Positions 38,650 to 47,229 of a stretch of DNA of 51,777 bases are shown here, piece after piece. The translations under genes and the position numbers were made by a program. The stretch spans positions 1 through 51,777 of the forward strand of contig DDEQ01000050.1 in NCBI GenBank assembly GCA_002336105.1, given 5' to 3'. The stretch is from Chthonomonas sp. UBA1950. GTDB taxonomy: Bacteria > Armatimonadota > Fimbriimonadia > Fimbriimonadales > Fimbriimonadaceae. The notes below the pieces were generated by a model. It saw nothing but the letters and a program-made list of their open reading frames with translations. It had not been told where the DNA came from and did not search any database. Numbering within the stretch: position 1 is the first letter of the stretch; each line of letters starts with the position of its first letter.

Positions 38650-40683
38650 CTATCGAGATACCGTTAGTTCAAAAATGTAGCTAGAATGCGCTTCCATGGC
38701 TGGAATAGCAAAACCCTCTTGCATGAGCTTTTCGCCCGAAGATTTCACGGGCTGAGCAACAACTTCTGAAGAATTGAGTTCGCGAATCAAATAGCTCTTC
38801 TTTGCATCAAGACCTTTTAGTTTGAGCATCGAGTTGTCAGATTTGTCGATGGAATAGACGAATAGGACAGCCTTGGTTCCATAGGTGTACATCAAAGCAG
38901 ACCGTGTGCTCTCGTATGGAGACTGAAGACGATACAACTCGCCAAGTTGGACAACAATTCGAATCTGCTTATAGGTTTCGATTGCATTCCTTGCTATCCC
39001 TATTTCTTTCTCGTCTAATTTGGACAGGTCGACATCCATGCCAAGTCGGCCGCTCATCGCGACATCAAAGCAGAATTTGAGCGGTCGCTCGCCCCAACGA
39101 GTGACGTGACATGCGGTTGCAATCGCTGGTAAGAAGAAACTGTAACCCCACTGGATAAAGATTCTTCGAACCGGGTCGGTCATGTCACTAGCCCAGACTT
39201 CGTGGGCAAATCTCATGGCTCCATAGTCAGACCTAGCTCCGCCGCCAGAACACATCATCAATTCAACATTTGGATGCTCGTCTTGTAACTGACGCATGAT
39301 CGAATACAGCGCATTCACGTAGTCAATTTGAAGGTTTGACTGCCGACTCTTCGACAGATAAGGAGAGCCTGGTTGAGTGAAATAGCGATTGCAGTCCCAC
39401 TTGATGTAAGTGATTCCTGGGTTTGCCTCAAGGGTTTTGTGTAAAACGTTGTAGGAAAAGTCGCGAACGACAGGATTTGTGAGGTCAAGCACCATCTGAT
39501 TTCGTTGGAGGTCAAATGGTCGTCCAGGTTGCTGGATCAACCAGTCGGGGTGCTTTTCGTAGAGTTCGCTCTTGGGGTTCACCATTTCAGGTTCGAACCA
39601 CAGACCAAACCTTATATTCTCTTTTTTCGCAGCGTCGGTGAGTGCTTTGATACCGTTCGGGAGTTTTTTCTCATCAACCATCCAGTCGCCAAGACCTTGA
39701 CCGTCGTTGTCTCGTGGGAACTTACTTCCAAACCAACCGTCGTCAAGCAGAAACAGCTCCATGCCAAGCGCTTTGGCATCGGCAAGTAGGGATGTGATTT
39801 TCTGCTCGTCGAAAGTGAAGTAAGTTGCTTCCCAGTTATTCAGCAGGATGGCTCTTGGTGATTTGCCGTCTCGGATGATGTTTTCGCGAACATAGGTGTG
39901 GAGCTTGCGAGTCAAGTCGCCAGTTCCAGCATCGCTCCAAGCCCAAACCATTTTGGGAGTATCAAAGGTTTCGCCCGAGCTGAGGTGGTAGCGACTTCCG
40001 AATGGGTTCACGCCAGCAATGACTGATAATCGAGCGTCGTGGAGCATTTCAAATGCGAATCTGAAGCTACCAGACCACGCGAACGAGCCTCCAATAACCT
40101 CTCCTGAGTCTTCATTCGCTTGGCCTTGAGACAACATAAACCACGGAAGCTGGAATTGTTGAGCTCTCGATCCGAGTTTAGAATCGAGCACCTTTGTGCC
40201 GTAGGAGAGCTTTTCTTGACATAAATTGGCTTCGTCTGCCCAATTGCCGTGCATCTGCGAGAGGTGCCAATCTCCCGGTGCGAGTGTCAAGAATGAAGAA
40301 GCGATAGACTCGAGAACGATGGAACCGTTTTCGTCATTGCGAACGGTTAGCCAACATTCAAAAACATCGGACTTCGGGAATGTGCGAAAGTTGAGTCGAA
40401 CGGAAAGGTCGTATTGATCATCCTTCAGATCGATTCGAGTGAGATTGTCTTTCGATGTCCAGCCCTGAACTTTGAGGTTGGTTGAAGTGTTGCCATCAGA
40501 GTGAGTGATGGAAAGCGCTGGCTCGAAAATCCAACCATCGCCTGCTTGTGGATAGGCTAGTGGAAGTTTTTCATCAAAGACTGTGCTTCCAAACGACTGA
40601 AGAAGCAGGTGTCCCTCTTCGTCTACTTTGAACACCAGTTTCGTGCGCTCAGTTTGAATGCCAAGTGTTGTTTCGCTACTCAA
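38650..40683 (-). CDS. GH36 alpha-galactosidase
   Basis: 677 aa, the normal length for GH36. A N-terminal beta-supersandwich is followed by a TIM barrel with ILLNNWEATYFTFDEQKITS, LFLLDDGWFG, LGDWMVDEKKLPNGIKAL, IRFGLWFEPEMVNPKSELYE, the nucleophile Asp in YIKWDCNRYFTQPG and the acid/base Asp in VWASDMTDPVRR. It releases terminal alpha-D-galactose from oligosaccharides. No signal peptide, so cytoplasmic. The start is TTG 40683 with GAGG 8 nt upstream. It lies 72 bp before lacI, upstream of lacI's own promoter, and has its own control region with overlapping palindromes (40742-40764). Confidence 0.95.
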   Translation of the reverse strand: MSSETTLGIQTERTKLVFKVDEEGHLLLQSFGSTVFDEKLPLAYPQAGDGWIFEPALSITHSDGNTSTNLKVQGWTSKDNLTRIDLKDDQYDLSVRLNFRTFPKSDVFECWLTVRNDENGSIVLESIASSFLTLAPGDWHLSQMHGNWADEANLCQEKLSYGTKVLDSKLGSRAQQFQLPWFMLSQGQANEDSGEVIGGSFAWSGSFRFAFEMLHDARLSVIAGVNPFGSRYHLSSGETFDTPKMVWAWSDAGTGDLTRKLHTYVRENIIRDGKSPRAILLNNWEATYFTFDEQKITSLLADAKALGMELFLLDDGWFGSKFPRDNDGQGLGDWMVDEKKLPNGIKALTDAAKKENIRFGLWFEPEMVNPKSELYEKHPDWLIQQPGRPFDLQRNQMVLDLTNPVVRDFSYNVLHKTLEANPGITYIKWDCNRYFTQPGSPYLSKSRQSNLQIDYVNALYSIMRQLQDEHPNVELMMCSGGGARSDYGAMRFAHEVWASDMTDPVRRIFIQWGYSFFLPAIATACHVTRWGERPLKFCFDVAMSGRLGMDVDLSKLDEKEIGIARNAIETYKQIRIVVQLGELYRLQSPYESTRSALMYTYGTKAVLFVYSIDKSDNSMLKLKGLDAKKSYLIRELNSSEVVAQPVKSSGEKLMQEGFAIPAMEAHSSYIFELTVSR

Positions 40684-40741
40684 AATCTCAACCTCGATCT
40701 CTGCCCGATTTAGCGGCGGGATCTAGAATGATGAGTCTACC

Positions 40742-40764
40742 GATGTACGGCGGTACATCCGCCG
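40742..40764. promoter_or_regulatory. Two overlapping palindromes upstream of the GH36 gene
   Basis: GATGTAC-GGCG-GTACATC (40742-40759) and CGGCGG-TACAT-CCGCCG (40748-40764) share 12 bp. The GTAC/GTAC core recalls the lacI operator (GTGTAC-T-GTACAC), so a related regulator may bind here. The second palindrome could also be part of an acpS 3' hairpin, though no T tract follows. Confidence 0.5.
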
Positions 40765-40802
40765 AGTGTGCTCAGAGATGCAATTCTTACGTCAATTATC
40801 GG

Positions 40803-41162
40803 TTACAGGGCTGGGGCTTGGTAAATGATTCTCTCTAAGATGGCAACCGCAGCCGCGTGGGTCCGTTCGTGAGTGATTGATATTTTGATTCGAAGCCGAC
40901 CGGTGTCGAAATGAGGCGAATCAATTCTTGCAGTTGGAATGCCCAGCTCATTCGGCAAAATCTCGACGTCTTGCCAGCCAATGGGAAGCCCGACAGCCTT
41001 ATAAATTGCTTCTTTGGCCGCCCATCGTCCAGCGACTTGGTTGGGCTTGACCACAAACTCTCTTTCAAGCGGTGTCAGAATCCGTTCCAAAAAGCCGGGT
41101 CGTTCCATAGCCTTTTCGATTCGCTTGATTTCAACTAGATCGATGCCTACCCCGACAACCAT
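40803..41162 (-). CDS. acpS: Holo-[acyl-carrier-protein] synthase
   Basis: 119 aa, the usual length. The family motifs are GVGIDLVEIKRIE (D8, Mg2+ and CoA site), RWAAKEAIYKAVG (the catalytic E-A/K region) and ISITHERTHAAAVAI. It moves the 4'-phosphopantetheine arm from CoA to acyl carrier protein. The ATG has TAGCCT exactly 6 nt upstream and no ribosome site, so the mRNA may be leaderless. It lies 24 bp after the ABC ATPase gene on the same strand. Confidence 0.95.
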   Translation of the reverse strand: MVVGVGIDLVEIKRIEKAMERPGFLERILTPLEREFVVKPNQVAGRWAAKEAIYKAVGLPIGWQDVEILPNELGIPTARIDSPHFDTGRLRIKISITHERTHAAAVAILERIIYQAPAL

Positions 41163-41168
41163 GGTTAC

Positions 41169-41174
41169 AGGCTA
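41169..41174 (-). promoter_or_regulatory. TAGCCT, possible leaderless -10 element of acpS
   Basis: Minus-strand TAGCCT, then GTAACC, then ATG 41162: the TANNNT-N6-start layout. It deviates from TATAAT, and read-through from the ABC ATPase gene 24 bp upstream is also likely. Confidence 0.35.
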
Positions 41175-41186
41175 CCTTGGACGAGC

Positions 41187-41930
41187 TTAGGCTTCGTCGG
41201 CTTCCGGGTCCGGCAAAACCTTCAACATTTCGCGCGCATCAACCGGATTATCGACAAGTTCGTCTCGCTGGACCTTACCATCTCGGAAGCGGACGACTCG
41301 TTTGCAATGTTTGGCGATATCTTCTTCGTGGGTGACAATCACTACTGTTTTGCCGCTTCGGTTGAGTTCTTGGAAAACCGCCATGATCTCCTCGCTTGTT
41401 CGGGTGTCGAGGTTGCCCGTCGGCTCATCACCAAGAACCAAGACAGGATCGTTGACGATTGCTCGGGCGATTGCGACACGCTGTTGCTGGCCGCCAGATA
41501 ACTCGCTCGGAGTGTGATCAATTCGTTGGCCAAGCCCTACCTTTTCTAGTGCTTGTTTGGCCATGGCAGAGCGCCCCTTCGAACCGGCGTACATCAAGGG
41601 CAGCTCAACATTCTTTAATGCGCTCGTTCTGGGTAACAGGTTGAAGTTCTGAAAGACGAACCCCAAGTACCGATTTCGAATATCTGCGAGTTGGTTGTCG
41701 TTCATTTTTGCAACCGCTTCGCCGTTCAGCATGTAATCGCCCGAGCTGGGGCGGTCGAGGCAACCCAATAGATTCATAAAGGTCGATTTGCCCGAGCCCG
41801 ATGGTCCCATGATTGCGACGAACTCGCCTGACTGAATCACAAGATCAATGCTCCTGAGGGCATGGACGACCTGATCGCCCATCACGTAGTTTTTGCTGAG
41901 TCCTTTGACTTCGATGACTGGCTTACTCAT
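41187..41930 (-). CDS. ABC transporter ATP-binding protein, MacB/LolD type
   Basis: 247 aa with Walker A GPSGSGKS, signature LSGGQQQRVAIARAI, Walker B VLVLGDEPTGNLD and the H-loop IVTHE. The LolD/MacB/FtsE-type features are the N-terminal KNYVMGDQVVHALRSIDL and RNRYLGFVFQNFNLLPRTSA. It would energise a permease that moves lipoproteins, peptides or drugs; no permease gene is in this window. The ATG overlaps the tolC-like stop (ATGA) and has GGAG upstream, so the two are coupled. Confidence 0.93.
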   Translation of the reverse strand: MSKPVIEVKGLSKNYVMGDQVVHALRSIDLVIQSGEFVAIMGPSGSGKSTFMNLLGCLDRPSSGDYMLNGEAVAKMNDNQLADIRNRYLGFVFQNFNLLPRTSALKNVELPLMYAGSKGRSAMAKQALEKVGLGQRIDHTPSELSGGQQQRVAIARAIVNDPVLVLGDEPTGNLDTRTSEEIMAVFQELNRSGKTVVIVTHEEDIAKHCKRVVRFRDGKVQRDELVDNPVDAREMLKVLPDPEADEA

Positions 41931-43228
41931 TTGACAGCTCCGCCGAGTTCTTCGCCAGCAATCGGCCTACCGGTTACCAATGCTAGCTTAGCTTGCGAAA
42001 TCAAGTAATCGTATTCCGCTTCGATATAGCTCGACTTGGCTGTTACATAACTTGTTTGTGCGGTAAGAGCCTGCAATAGCGTATATGATCCAAGCTTTTG
42101 CGATGCAATCGCGGCTTTATAGTTTTCTTCTGAGGCGTCTCTGGCTACCTTGGCTGCCTCCAGTCGCTCAGAGTTTTGGGTGAACTCAGCATAGGTCGAT
42201 TCGATTTCTGCCCTAGCATCTCTTTCGGCTTGGATGAGAGTCGAACGAAAAGCCAACAGTTGAGCTTTTCCTTCATTGACGGCTTGTCGCCTCTGTCCTC
42301 CATCGAATAGAGGGATGGAGGCTGAGAAAATCAGACTTCTATTCTGGAGATTTGTCGGCGAAACTTGCTCTGCAAACGAAAAGTCGAGCGCGAAGGTACC
42401 CCACGCGTCTCGATTCAGATTACGCACAGTGAACTCCTGAGATTGAATAGATAATCGACTCGAAACTAGGTCAGGTCGGTTCGTGAGACCTTCTTTTATA
42501 AGCGAATCAAGTTCTGGAGGTGCGGATGCCGTCGGCTCTGCATCGATCTCAGCCAATGTTGGCAGCTGGCCAGAGTTGTCCCAACCAATCTTGCCTTTAA
42601 GCGTTGCTCTCGTTGTTGCTGTTCTGTTTTTGGCGGTAAGCGCTTTTACACGTGCGTTCTGCAAGTCAGCGTTGGCTTGCAACTCCTCAATTGGAGCGTT
42701 GTTTCGAGCAATGATGCCAGCTTTGATGGACTTCAAAATAGTTGTGTATTCGTTCACCTGCTGTTCTGAAACTTGCTGAAGTTGCTGAGCGCGCAATGCT
42801 TCGTAGAACTGCGAAATCACAGAGAATAATTCTGTTCGGTAGGTTTGTTGACTGGTCGCGATTTGAGAGCGATAACTTCGCTGGGATGAGCGGTAGGTAA
42901 AGTCGCGCGAACCGGAATCTAGAATGCGAAGACCAACCGCAACCTGGGTGATTCCACCTTCGGTCTGCACAAACTGCTGGTTACTGCCCGTTGCTATCTC
43001 TTGACGGCTTGAGTTGTAGATGTAAGAAGGAGTGACGGTGGGAAGAAAGGCGGAGAAGCTTTGGCCAACTCTTGCCCGTGCGGCCCGGACGTTGAAAATC
43101 GCCGTCTTGATGGTGCCGTTTCGATCCTTAGCGAGTTGAATCGCCTCGTTGAGGCTTAGAGGTTTGTCCTGTGCATGACAGAGGACTGGAATAGAGGCAA
43201 GGAGGAAAAAGCCTGACAACAGACGCAT
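41927..43228 (-). CDS. TolC-family outer-membrane efflux protein
   Basis: 433 aa. A signal peptide (MRLLSGFFLLASIPVLCHA) precedes two TolC/OEP repeats. Each has the coiled-coil-prone helices seen here as LSLNEAIQLAKDRNGTIKTA, FYEALRAQQLQQVSEQQVNE and TLIQAERDARAEIESTYAEF, with YKAAIASQKLGSYTLLQALT. It forms an outer-membrane channel for tripartite export. ATG 43228 gives a clean signal peptide; the frame is open four codons further to ATG 43240. Coupling to the ABC ATPase suggests a MacAB-TolC-like export system whose permease and adaptor are elsewhere. Confidence 0.9.
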   Translation of the reverse strand: MRLLSGFFLLASIPVLCHAQDKPLSLNEAIQLAKDRNGTIKTAIFNVRAARARVGQSFSAFLPTVTPSYIYNSSRQEIATGSNQQFVQTEGGITQVAVGLRILDSGSRDFTYRSSQRSYRSQIATSQQTYRTELFSVISQFYEALRAQQLQQVSEQQVNEYTTILKSIKAGIIARNNAPIEELQANADLQNARVKALTAKNRTATTRATLKGKIGWDNSGQLPTLAEIDAEPTASAPPELDSLIKEGLTNRPDLVSSRLSIQSQEFTVRNLNRDAWGTFALDFSFAEQVSPTNLQNRSLIFSASIPLFDGGQRRQAVNEGKAQLLAFRSTLIQAERDARAEIESTYAEFTQNSERLEAAKVARDASEENYKAAIASQKLGSYTLLQALTAQTSYVTAKSSYIEAEYDYLISQAKLALVTGRPIAGEELGGAVK

Positions 43229-43286
43229 GACTTTTTCCATCCTACTAGTTCACCGAGTGCTACAGGGTCTTATTCCCCATGCAACT

Positions 43287-44576
43287 TCATCCCCAGATTA
43301 GGTCTGGGCGGACAACAATCGTTTCGTCGCGGTCTGGACCGATGCTAACAACCGCAACTGGCACGCCTGTTTGCTCCTCGATGAACTTGAGATAAGCACG
43401 TGCACTTTCTGGCAAGTCCTCAAGTTTTCGACAAGATCTTAGGTCGCCTGACCAACCTTCTAACTCAGTAAGCACGGGTGTCGCTTTCGCAAATTCCCAA
43501 GTATTCTGAGGCATATATTTACTGGTTTTCCCGTTGATTTCGTATTCGGCAGCGACTGAAATTTTCTTGAGGCCGCTTAAAACATCTAGTCGGGTCATGA
43601 CCAAACCGCTCATCGAGTTTAAGCGACAGGCGTGTCGAAGGACAACAAGATCCAACCAGCCGCACCGTCTTCCGCGTCCCGTGACCGTCCCGTATTCATG
43701 ACCCGCGTCTCGAATAAACTGTCCGGTTTCATTCTCTAGTTCGGTCGGGAACGGTCCGGAGCCAACTCGGGTCGTATAGGCTTTACAGACGCCAAGAACG
43801 TTATTGATGGCTCGGGGGCCGATGCCGGTTCCAAGGCAGGCTCCTCCAGCGATGGGGTGCGAAGAGGTGACATAAGGGTAGGTGCCCGAGTCAAGGTCAA
43901 GGAATGTTCCTTGAGCACCTTCGAAAAGAACGCGCTTCCCGGCTTCGACGGCTTCTGCCACCATCGGTTCGATGTCTCTTACAAATGGACGCAGTCGATC
44001 AGCATATGCCGAATACTCGTCGTAGAGCGCGTTTATTTCCAGCGGGCGTGAACCAAACATGGAAATCAAGCGGTTCTTAACTTCGAGAACGGTCTCGAGT
44101 CTGGATCTGAAAATCTTTGGGTCGACAAACTCGCCCATACGGATGCCATGTCTGGCGACCTTGTCCTGATATGCTGGACCGATACCTCGAGAGGTTGTTC
44201 CAATCTTGTCATTCCCGCGAGCCTCTTCTTCCAGCATGTCGATCATGCGGTGGTAAGGGAAGATGACTTGAGCAGCGTTCGAGATGACTAACTCGCCAAG
44301 ATCTGATTTTTGGGCGAGTGTCCGATCGAGTTCTTCAAGCAAACCCTTCGGATCGACAACCATTCCACCGCCAAGGACGGCGATGGTTCCTGGGTGAAGA
44401 ATTCCAGCTGGAATAAGTTGGAACTTATAGGTTTTGCCACCCGTGATAACGGTGTGTCCAGCGTTGTTGCCGCCTCCGTAGCGAACAACCAAGTCGGCCT
44501 GAGAGCCGAGGACGTCGACAAGTTTTCCTTTTGCTTCGTCGCCCCATTGGGCGCCGACTACGACTAGTGTTGACAT
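43287..44576 (-). CDS. purA: Adenylosuccinate synthetase
   Basis: 429 aa. It has the GTP-binding start VVGAQWGDEAKGKLVDVL, the IMP/aspartate loop YGGGNNAGHTV, GTTSRGIGPAYQDKVAR, TRVGSGPFPTE and GRRCGWLDLV. It makes adenylosuccinate from IMP, aspartate and GTP, the first committed step to AMP. The first motif reads GDEAKGK where most family members have GDEGKGK; the other catalytic residues are intact. ATG 44576 has AGGAGG 7 nt upstream. Only about 40 bp separate it from the terminator hairpin of the preceding gene. Confidence 0.97.
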   Translation of the reverse strand: MSTLVVVGAQWGDEAKGKLVDVLGSQADLVVRYGGGNNAGHTVITGGKTYKFQLIPAGILHPGTIAVLGGGMVVDPKGLLEELDRTLAQKSDLGELVISNAAQVIFPYHRMIDMLEEEARGNDKIGTTSRGIGPAYQDKVARHGIRMGEFVDPKIFRSRLETVLEVKNRLISMFGSRPLEINALYDEYSAYADRLRPFVRDIEPMVAEAVEAGKRVLFEGAQGTFLDLDSGTYPYVTSSHPIAGGACLGTGIGPRAINNVLGVCKAYTTRVGSGPFPTELENETGQFIRDAGHEYGTVTGRGRRCGWLDLVVLRHACRLNSMSGLVMTRLDVLSGLKKISVAAEYEINGKTSKYMPQNTWEFAKATPVLTELEGWSGDLRSCRKLEDLPESARAYLKFIEEQTGVPVAVVSIGPDRDETIVVRPDLIWG

Positions 44577-44617
44577 GTTGTGCCTCCTGATTCAGAAAAC
44601 ACCGACTTTTAGACGTG

Positions 44618-44659
44618 AAAAAGGCCGGGGGTCTCCTGGTCGAGGATCCGCCGGCCTTT
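44618..44659 (-). terminator. Rho-independent terminator between the M23 peptidase gene and purA
   Basis: Minus-strand stem AAAGGCCGG (44659-44651) with CCGGCCTTT (44628-44620), a 22-nt loop with internal pairing, then a run of five T. It lies 52 bp after the peptidase stop. Confidence 0.8.
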
Positions 44660-44712
44660 CGATTCAGCCAATGAGCCTTATCTCAACGAAGCTATTATAG
44701 CCCGATATCAAG

Positions 44713-46722
44713 TTAAGGGAGAGACATCGTTGCGACATTGACAGTGAGCTTCGCTCCTTCCACTTTGCCCGTTGCGGAGAGCCGAAAGCCTCCACGAATG
44801 GCATCGATTGGGTAAGCGATGTCACTGCCTCCGCGAAACTTAACCATTGCTCCCTCGTGAAATTGCAGGTAAACGCGCCTAGGTTTCGTCGCAGCAATGA
44901 TTCGCCCATGGGTGCCTGACAACCCACATAGTTCACCGACAATCGTTCTTAGGGTTGGATTGACCTCAGTGACGACGATATCCCACCTCGTCTCCTCGGT
45001 TTTTGGCTTGAGGTTCGGATCTGGATCGATGTATCGAGGCGCGTCGAGATGCGGAGCCGCCTTGAGCGAGTAATAGGGATCAAGAACACCGCCGCCTTCC
45101 ATATCACTAAGCTCAAAATGCAGATGGGGAGCGGTTTGCTCAGCATTTCCAGAGTTTCCACAGTAGGCTACAATTTGCCCAGCGACGACTCTTTGCCCAG
45201 GTTGAAGGTCTGCAGGGAAGGCGTAGCGAAGCGAACCAGAGTTATCGTTGGTGCCAGGATTGTCGTTGTTGATGTGCATGTAAGTGGCAACATAGCCGTC
45301 GTCCGAAGTGATCGAAAGCATGTTGTGCGCGCCAACGGTATCTGTGCGCCAAAAACTAACCGTCCCATCAAACACGGCAAGAAGCGGAGTCATCTTGGGT
45401 GCCATCAAGTCGTTCCCATGGTGCCGCCGCTTGCCGCCATCTCGATCTGCCAGAAAAGTGTCAACTCCTTTGTGCTTCCCAGGGATCGGATAGATCATTG
45501 GAACTACGACATGATCGAGGCTTACACCGTCATATTCGGTTTGGCGACGAAAACGCGGCGTGTGGTTAAGCACTGGCGCTCCGGCTATAAGCTCTTCGTC
45601 GGGGATTTGAGCTTCTTTAACCTCAGTACCAGAGACGAGCAACGCAACTTCGCTTTCTGGCAACAGTGTGAGCCGTTTCATGAGCTTTGGAGCCAAGACG
45701 TTGTATGTCCGAGTCTCGGGTGTGCCAAATACCTTTTGCTTTCCTCTTGAGTTTTCTTCGACTTCGATCTTAACTGATATCTTTCCAACAATAGGGTCGA
45801 CCGAAGTCACGTGACCGCGAACGCTTAGGCTAGACCGATTCGGCTTCTGAGCTGTTAGGTATGGGTTTGGAAATGCAGCACCCATATAGGTACCGACCAC
45901 CTGACTAACAGCCGATGCTTCACCATCGAAAACAGGTTTGGGCGACCCCACCAGAGAGAACACATTGGGAACTCCATTGATTAGTCCAAGCAGTCGTCTT
46001 GGACCCACCCATTGAGGTGCCGATCTTGTATCGAGTTCGATGGATTGCCACTTTTCATCTTGAAAATTCCAAACTGACCAAGATTTATTTCGCAGAGCTA
46101 CCAAGTAAGGAGAGCCGGACGAGCAGGAAACAATCGGCCCATCAACCAAGCCGAGATCTTTAACTTTTCTCCCATTAGGACGAACGAGTTTGAGGTGCCC
46201 ATCGATGACAATAGCAATCCATCTGCCATCGCCTGACCAGGAAGGAGTTCCTGAGTATTTCCCGGAAAGGAGCCGTCTAGCAGACGATCCGTCTGCATTG
46301 GCGACCCAAAGCCCGTCGCCGTTTGAGAATGTGATTGAAGAACCATCAAAGCCAGGAATAGCCGAGGTTACATTGGGCAAGATGAGCTTGTATTCACCGC
46401 CCGGAATTCCGCGCAGCAGCCCTTTCCCGGGTACGCAAAAGAGCAAATTGCCCGATCTATCCCAAGATGGATTGGCGGATCCGGGAGAGGTATCCAGGAG
46501 TGGTGACTTCGCATCGCGAGTGTCCAAAACCTGAATGCCGTGATCTTTGGTGCTCAGCGCTACGTAGGTTCCGTTTCTAGACCAAGCTACGGGGACTGCG
46601 TCCGTATGGATCGTTTTGAGAGTCTCATAGTGCTCATCAAGGAGCTTCAAGTCCCCTTTTGACTGAACCGCAAGAAAGGCAGGACTGTCGGTAGCTAGTA
46701 TTAATGCTATGACCGCAATCAC
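44713..46722 (-). CDS. Secreted beta-propeller / M23 metallopeptidase
   Basis: 669 aa. A short hydrophobic start (MIAVIALILATDSPAF) is followed by a TolB/WD40-like propeller (about 20-280, e.g. VPVAWSRNGTYVALSTKDHG and GTPSWSGDGRWIAIVIDGH). A linker leads to an M23/LytM domain with zinc ligands H-x3-D in HHGNDLMAPKM and the later HLHFEL. M23 enzymes cut peptidoglycan cross-links. The start is GTG 46722, with TATGTT exactly 6 nt upstream. It comes after the GH38 and NTF2-like genes on the same strand. Propeller-M23 fusions are unusual; the propeller may guide substrate binding. Confidence 0.88.
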   Translation of the reverse strand: MIAVIALILATDSPAFLAVQSKGDLKLLDEHYETLKTIHTDAVPVAWSRNGTYVALSTKDHGIQVLDTRDAKSPLLDTSPGSANPSWDRSGNLLFCVPGKGLLRGIPGGEYKLILPNVTSAIPGFDGSSITFSNGDGLWVANADGSSARRLLSGKYSGTPSWSGDGRWIAIVIDGHLKLVRPNGRKVKDLGLVDGPIVSCSSGSPYLVALRNKSWSVWNFQDEKWQSIELDTRSAPQWVGPRRLLGLINGVPNVFSLVGSPKPVFDGEASAVSQVVGTYMGAAFPNPYLTAQKPNRSSLSVRGHVTSVDPIVGKISVKIEVEENSRGKQKVFGTPETRTYNVLAPKLMKRLTLLPESEVALLVSGTEVKEAQIPDEELIAGAPVLNHTPRFRRQTEYDGVSLDHVVVPMIYPIPGKHKGVDTFLADRDGGKRRHHGNDLMAPKMTPLLAVFDGTVSFWRTDTVGAHNMLSITSDDGYVATYMHINNDNPGTNDNSGSLRYAFPADLQPGQRVVAGQIVAYCGNSGNAEQTAPHLHFELSDMEGGGVLDPYYSLKAAPHLDAPRYIDPDPNLKPKTEETRWDIVVTEVNPTLRTIVGELCGLSGTHGRIIAATKPRRVYLQFHEGAMVKFRGGSDIAYPIDAIRGGFRLSATGKVEGAKLTVNVATMSLP

Positions 46723-46728
46723 AGCATC

Positions 46729-46734
46729 AACATA
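46729..46734 (-). promoter_or_regulatory. TATGTT, -10-like element of the leaderless M23 gene
   Basis: Minus-strand TATGTT, then GATGCT, then GTG 46722. An ATG inside the spacer is out of frame and stops at once. No Shine-Dalgarno sequence precedes the GTG. Confidence 0.5.
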
Positions 46735-46746
46735 CCCAAATCACCT

Positions 46747-47229
46747 CTAATTTCTGATGAGCTGAGTCTTAGTGGATTCCTTGATTGTCACGGTTGAGCT
46801 AAGCTTCCAAACTGTGTTTTGTGAGACCCAAATGTCTCGATACTCATGGCTATGTAGGCTAAGGGTTTTGCTTTTTGAGCCAGGCTTTTCCGCTATGGAT
46901 TCCATGGTTTCGATCGCGATCACCTCTGCCATTTCGTTTTTTAACTTAAGAGACTTAATCTTGGTCGAGGTTTTGTAGGTTTCAAACCCACCTGTCTTTT
47001 GTTTCAAGCGAAGATAAGTGCAGTAGGTAGAGTACGGAGTGACCTCCTTGTCGGAAGAGGTCAATGTGTATTCAGGCATGAGCATGGAGATGAGCGTTTC
47101 AGCATCTCCACGCATGTAAGCCTTCGACCACAAGTCATATCGTGCCTGAATGGCTTTCTTAGCCTCTGCTGGTGACTGCTGTTGAGCAGTCACCAGCATG
47201 GTTATAGCAACGCTAACGCTTGTTAGCAA
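46747..47229 (-). CDS. Small secreted NTF2/SnoaL-like protein
   Basis: 160 aa. After a hydrophobic start (VSVAITMLVTA) the protein reads EAKKAIQARYDLWSKAYMRG, DAETLISMLMPEYTLTSSDK and later HEYRDIWVSQNTVWKLSST, the cone-shaped NTF2-like fold with a DUF4440-type W-K ending. These bind small hydrophobic or sugar ligands, but no activity can be assigned. The TTG start at 47229 overlaps the GH38 stop by 17 bp; ATG 47199 is an alternative but would shorten the signal peptide. It is likely co-transcribed with GH38. Confidence 0.75.
   Translation of the reverse strand: MLTSVSVAITMLVTAQQQSPAEAKKAIQARYDLWSKAYMRGDAETLISMLMPEYTLTSSDKEVTPYSTYCTYLRLKQKTGGFETYKTSTKIKSLKLKNEMAEVIAIETMESIAEKPGSKSKTLSLHSHEYRDIWVSQNTVWKLSSTVTIKESTKTQLIRN

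Noticed and set aside
44577..44712. A purine riboswitch before purA
   Set aside because: The region is taken up by a simple GC-rich hairpin with a T run; no conserved purine-aptamer core can be drawn.
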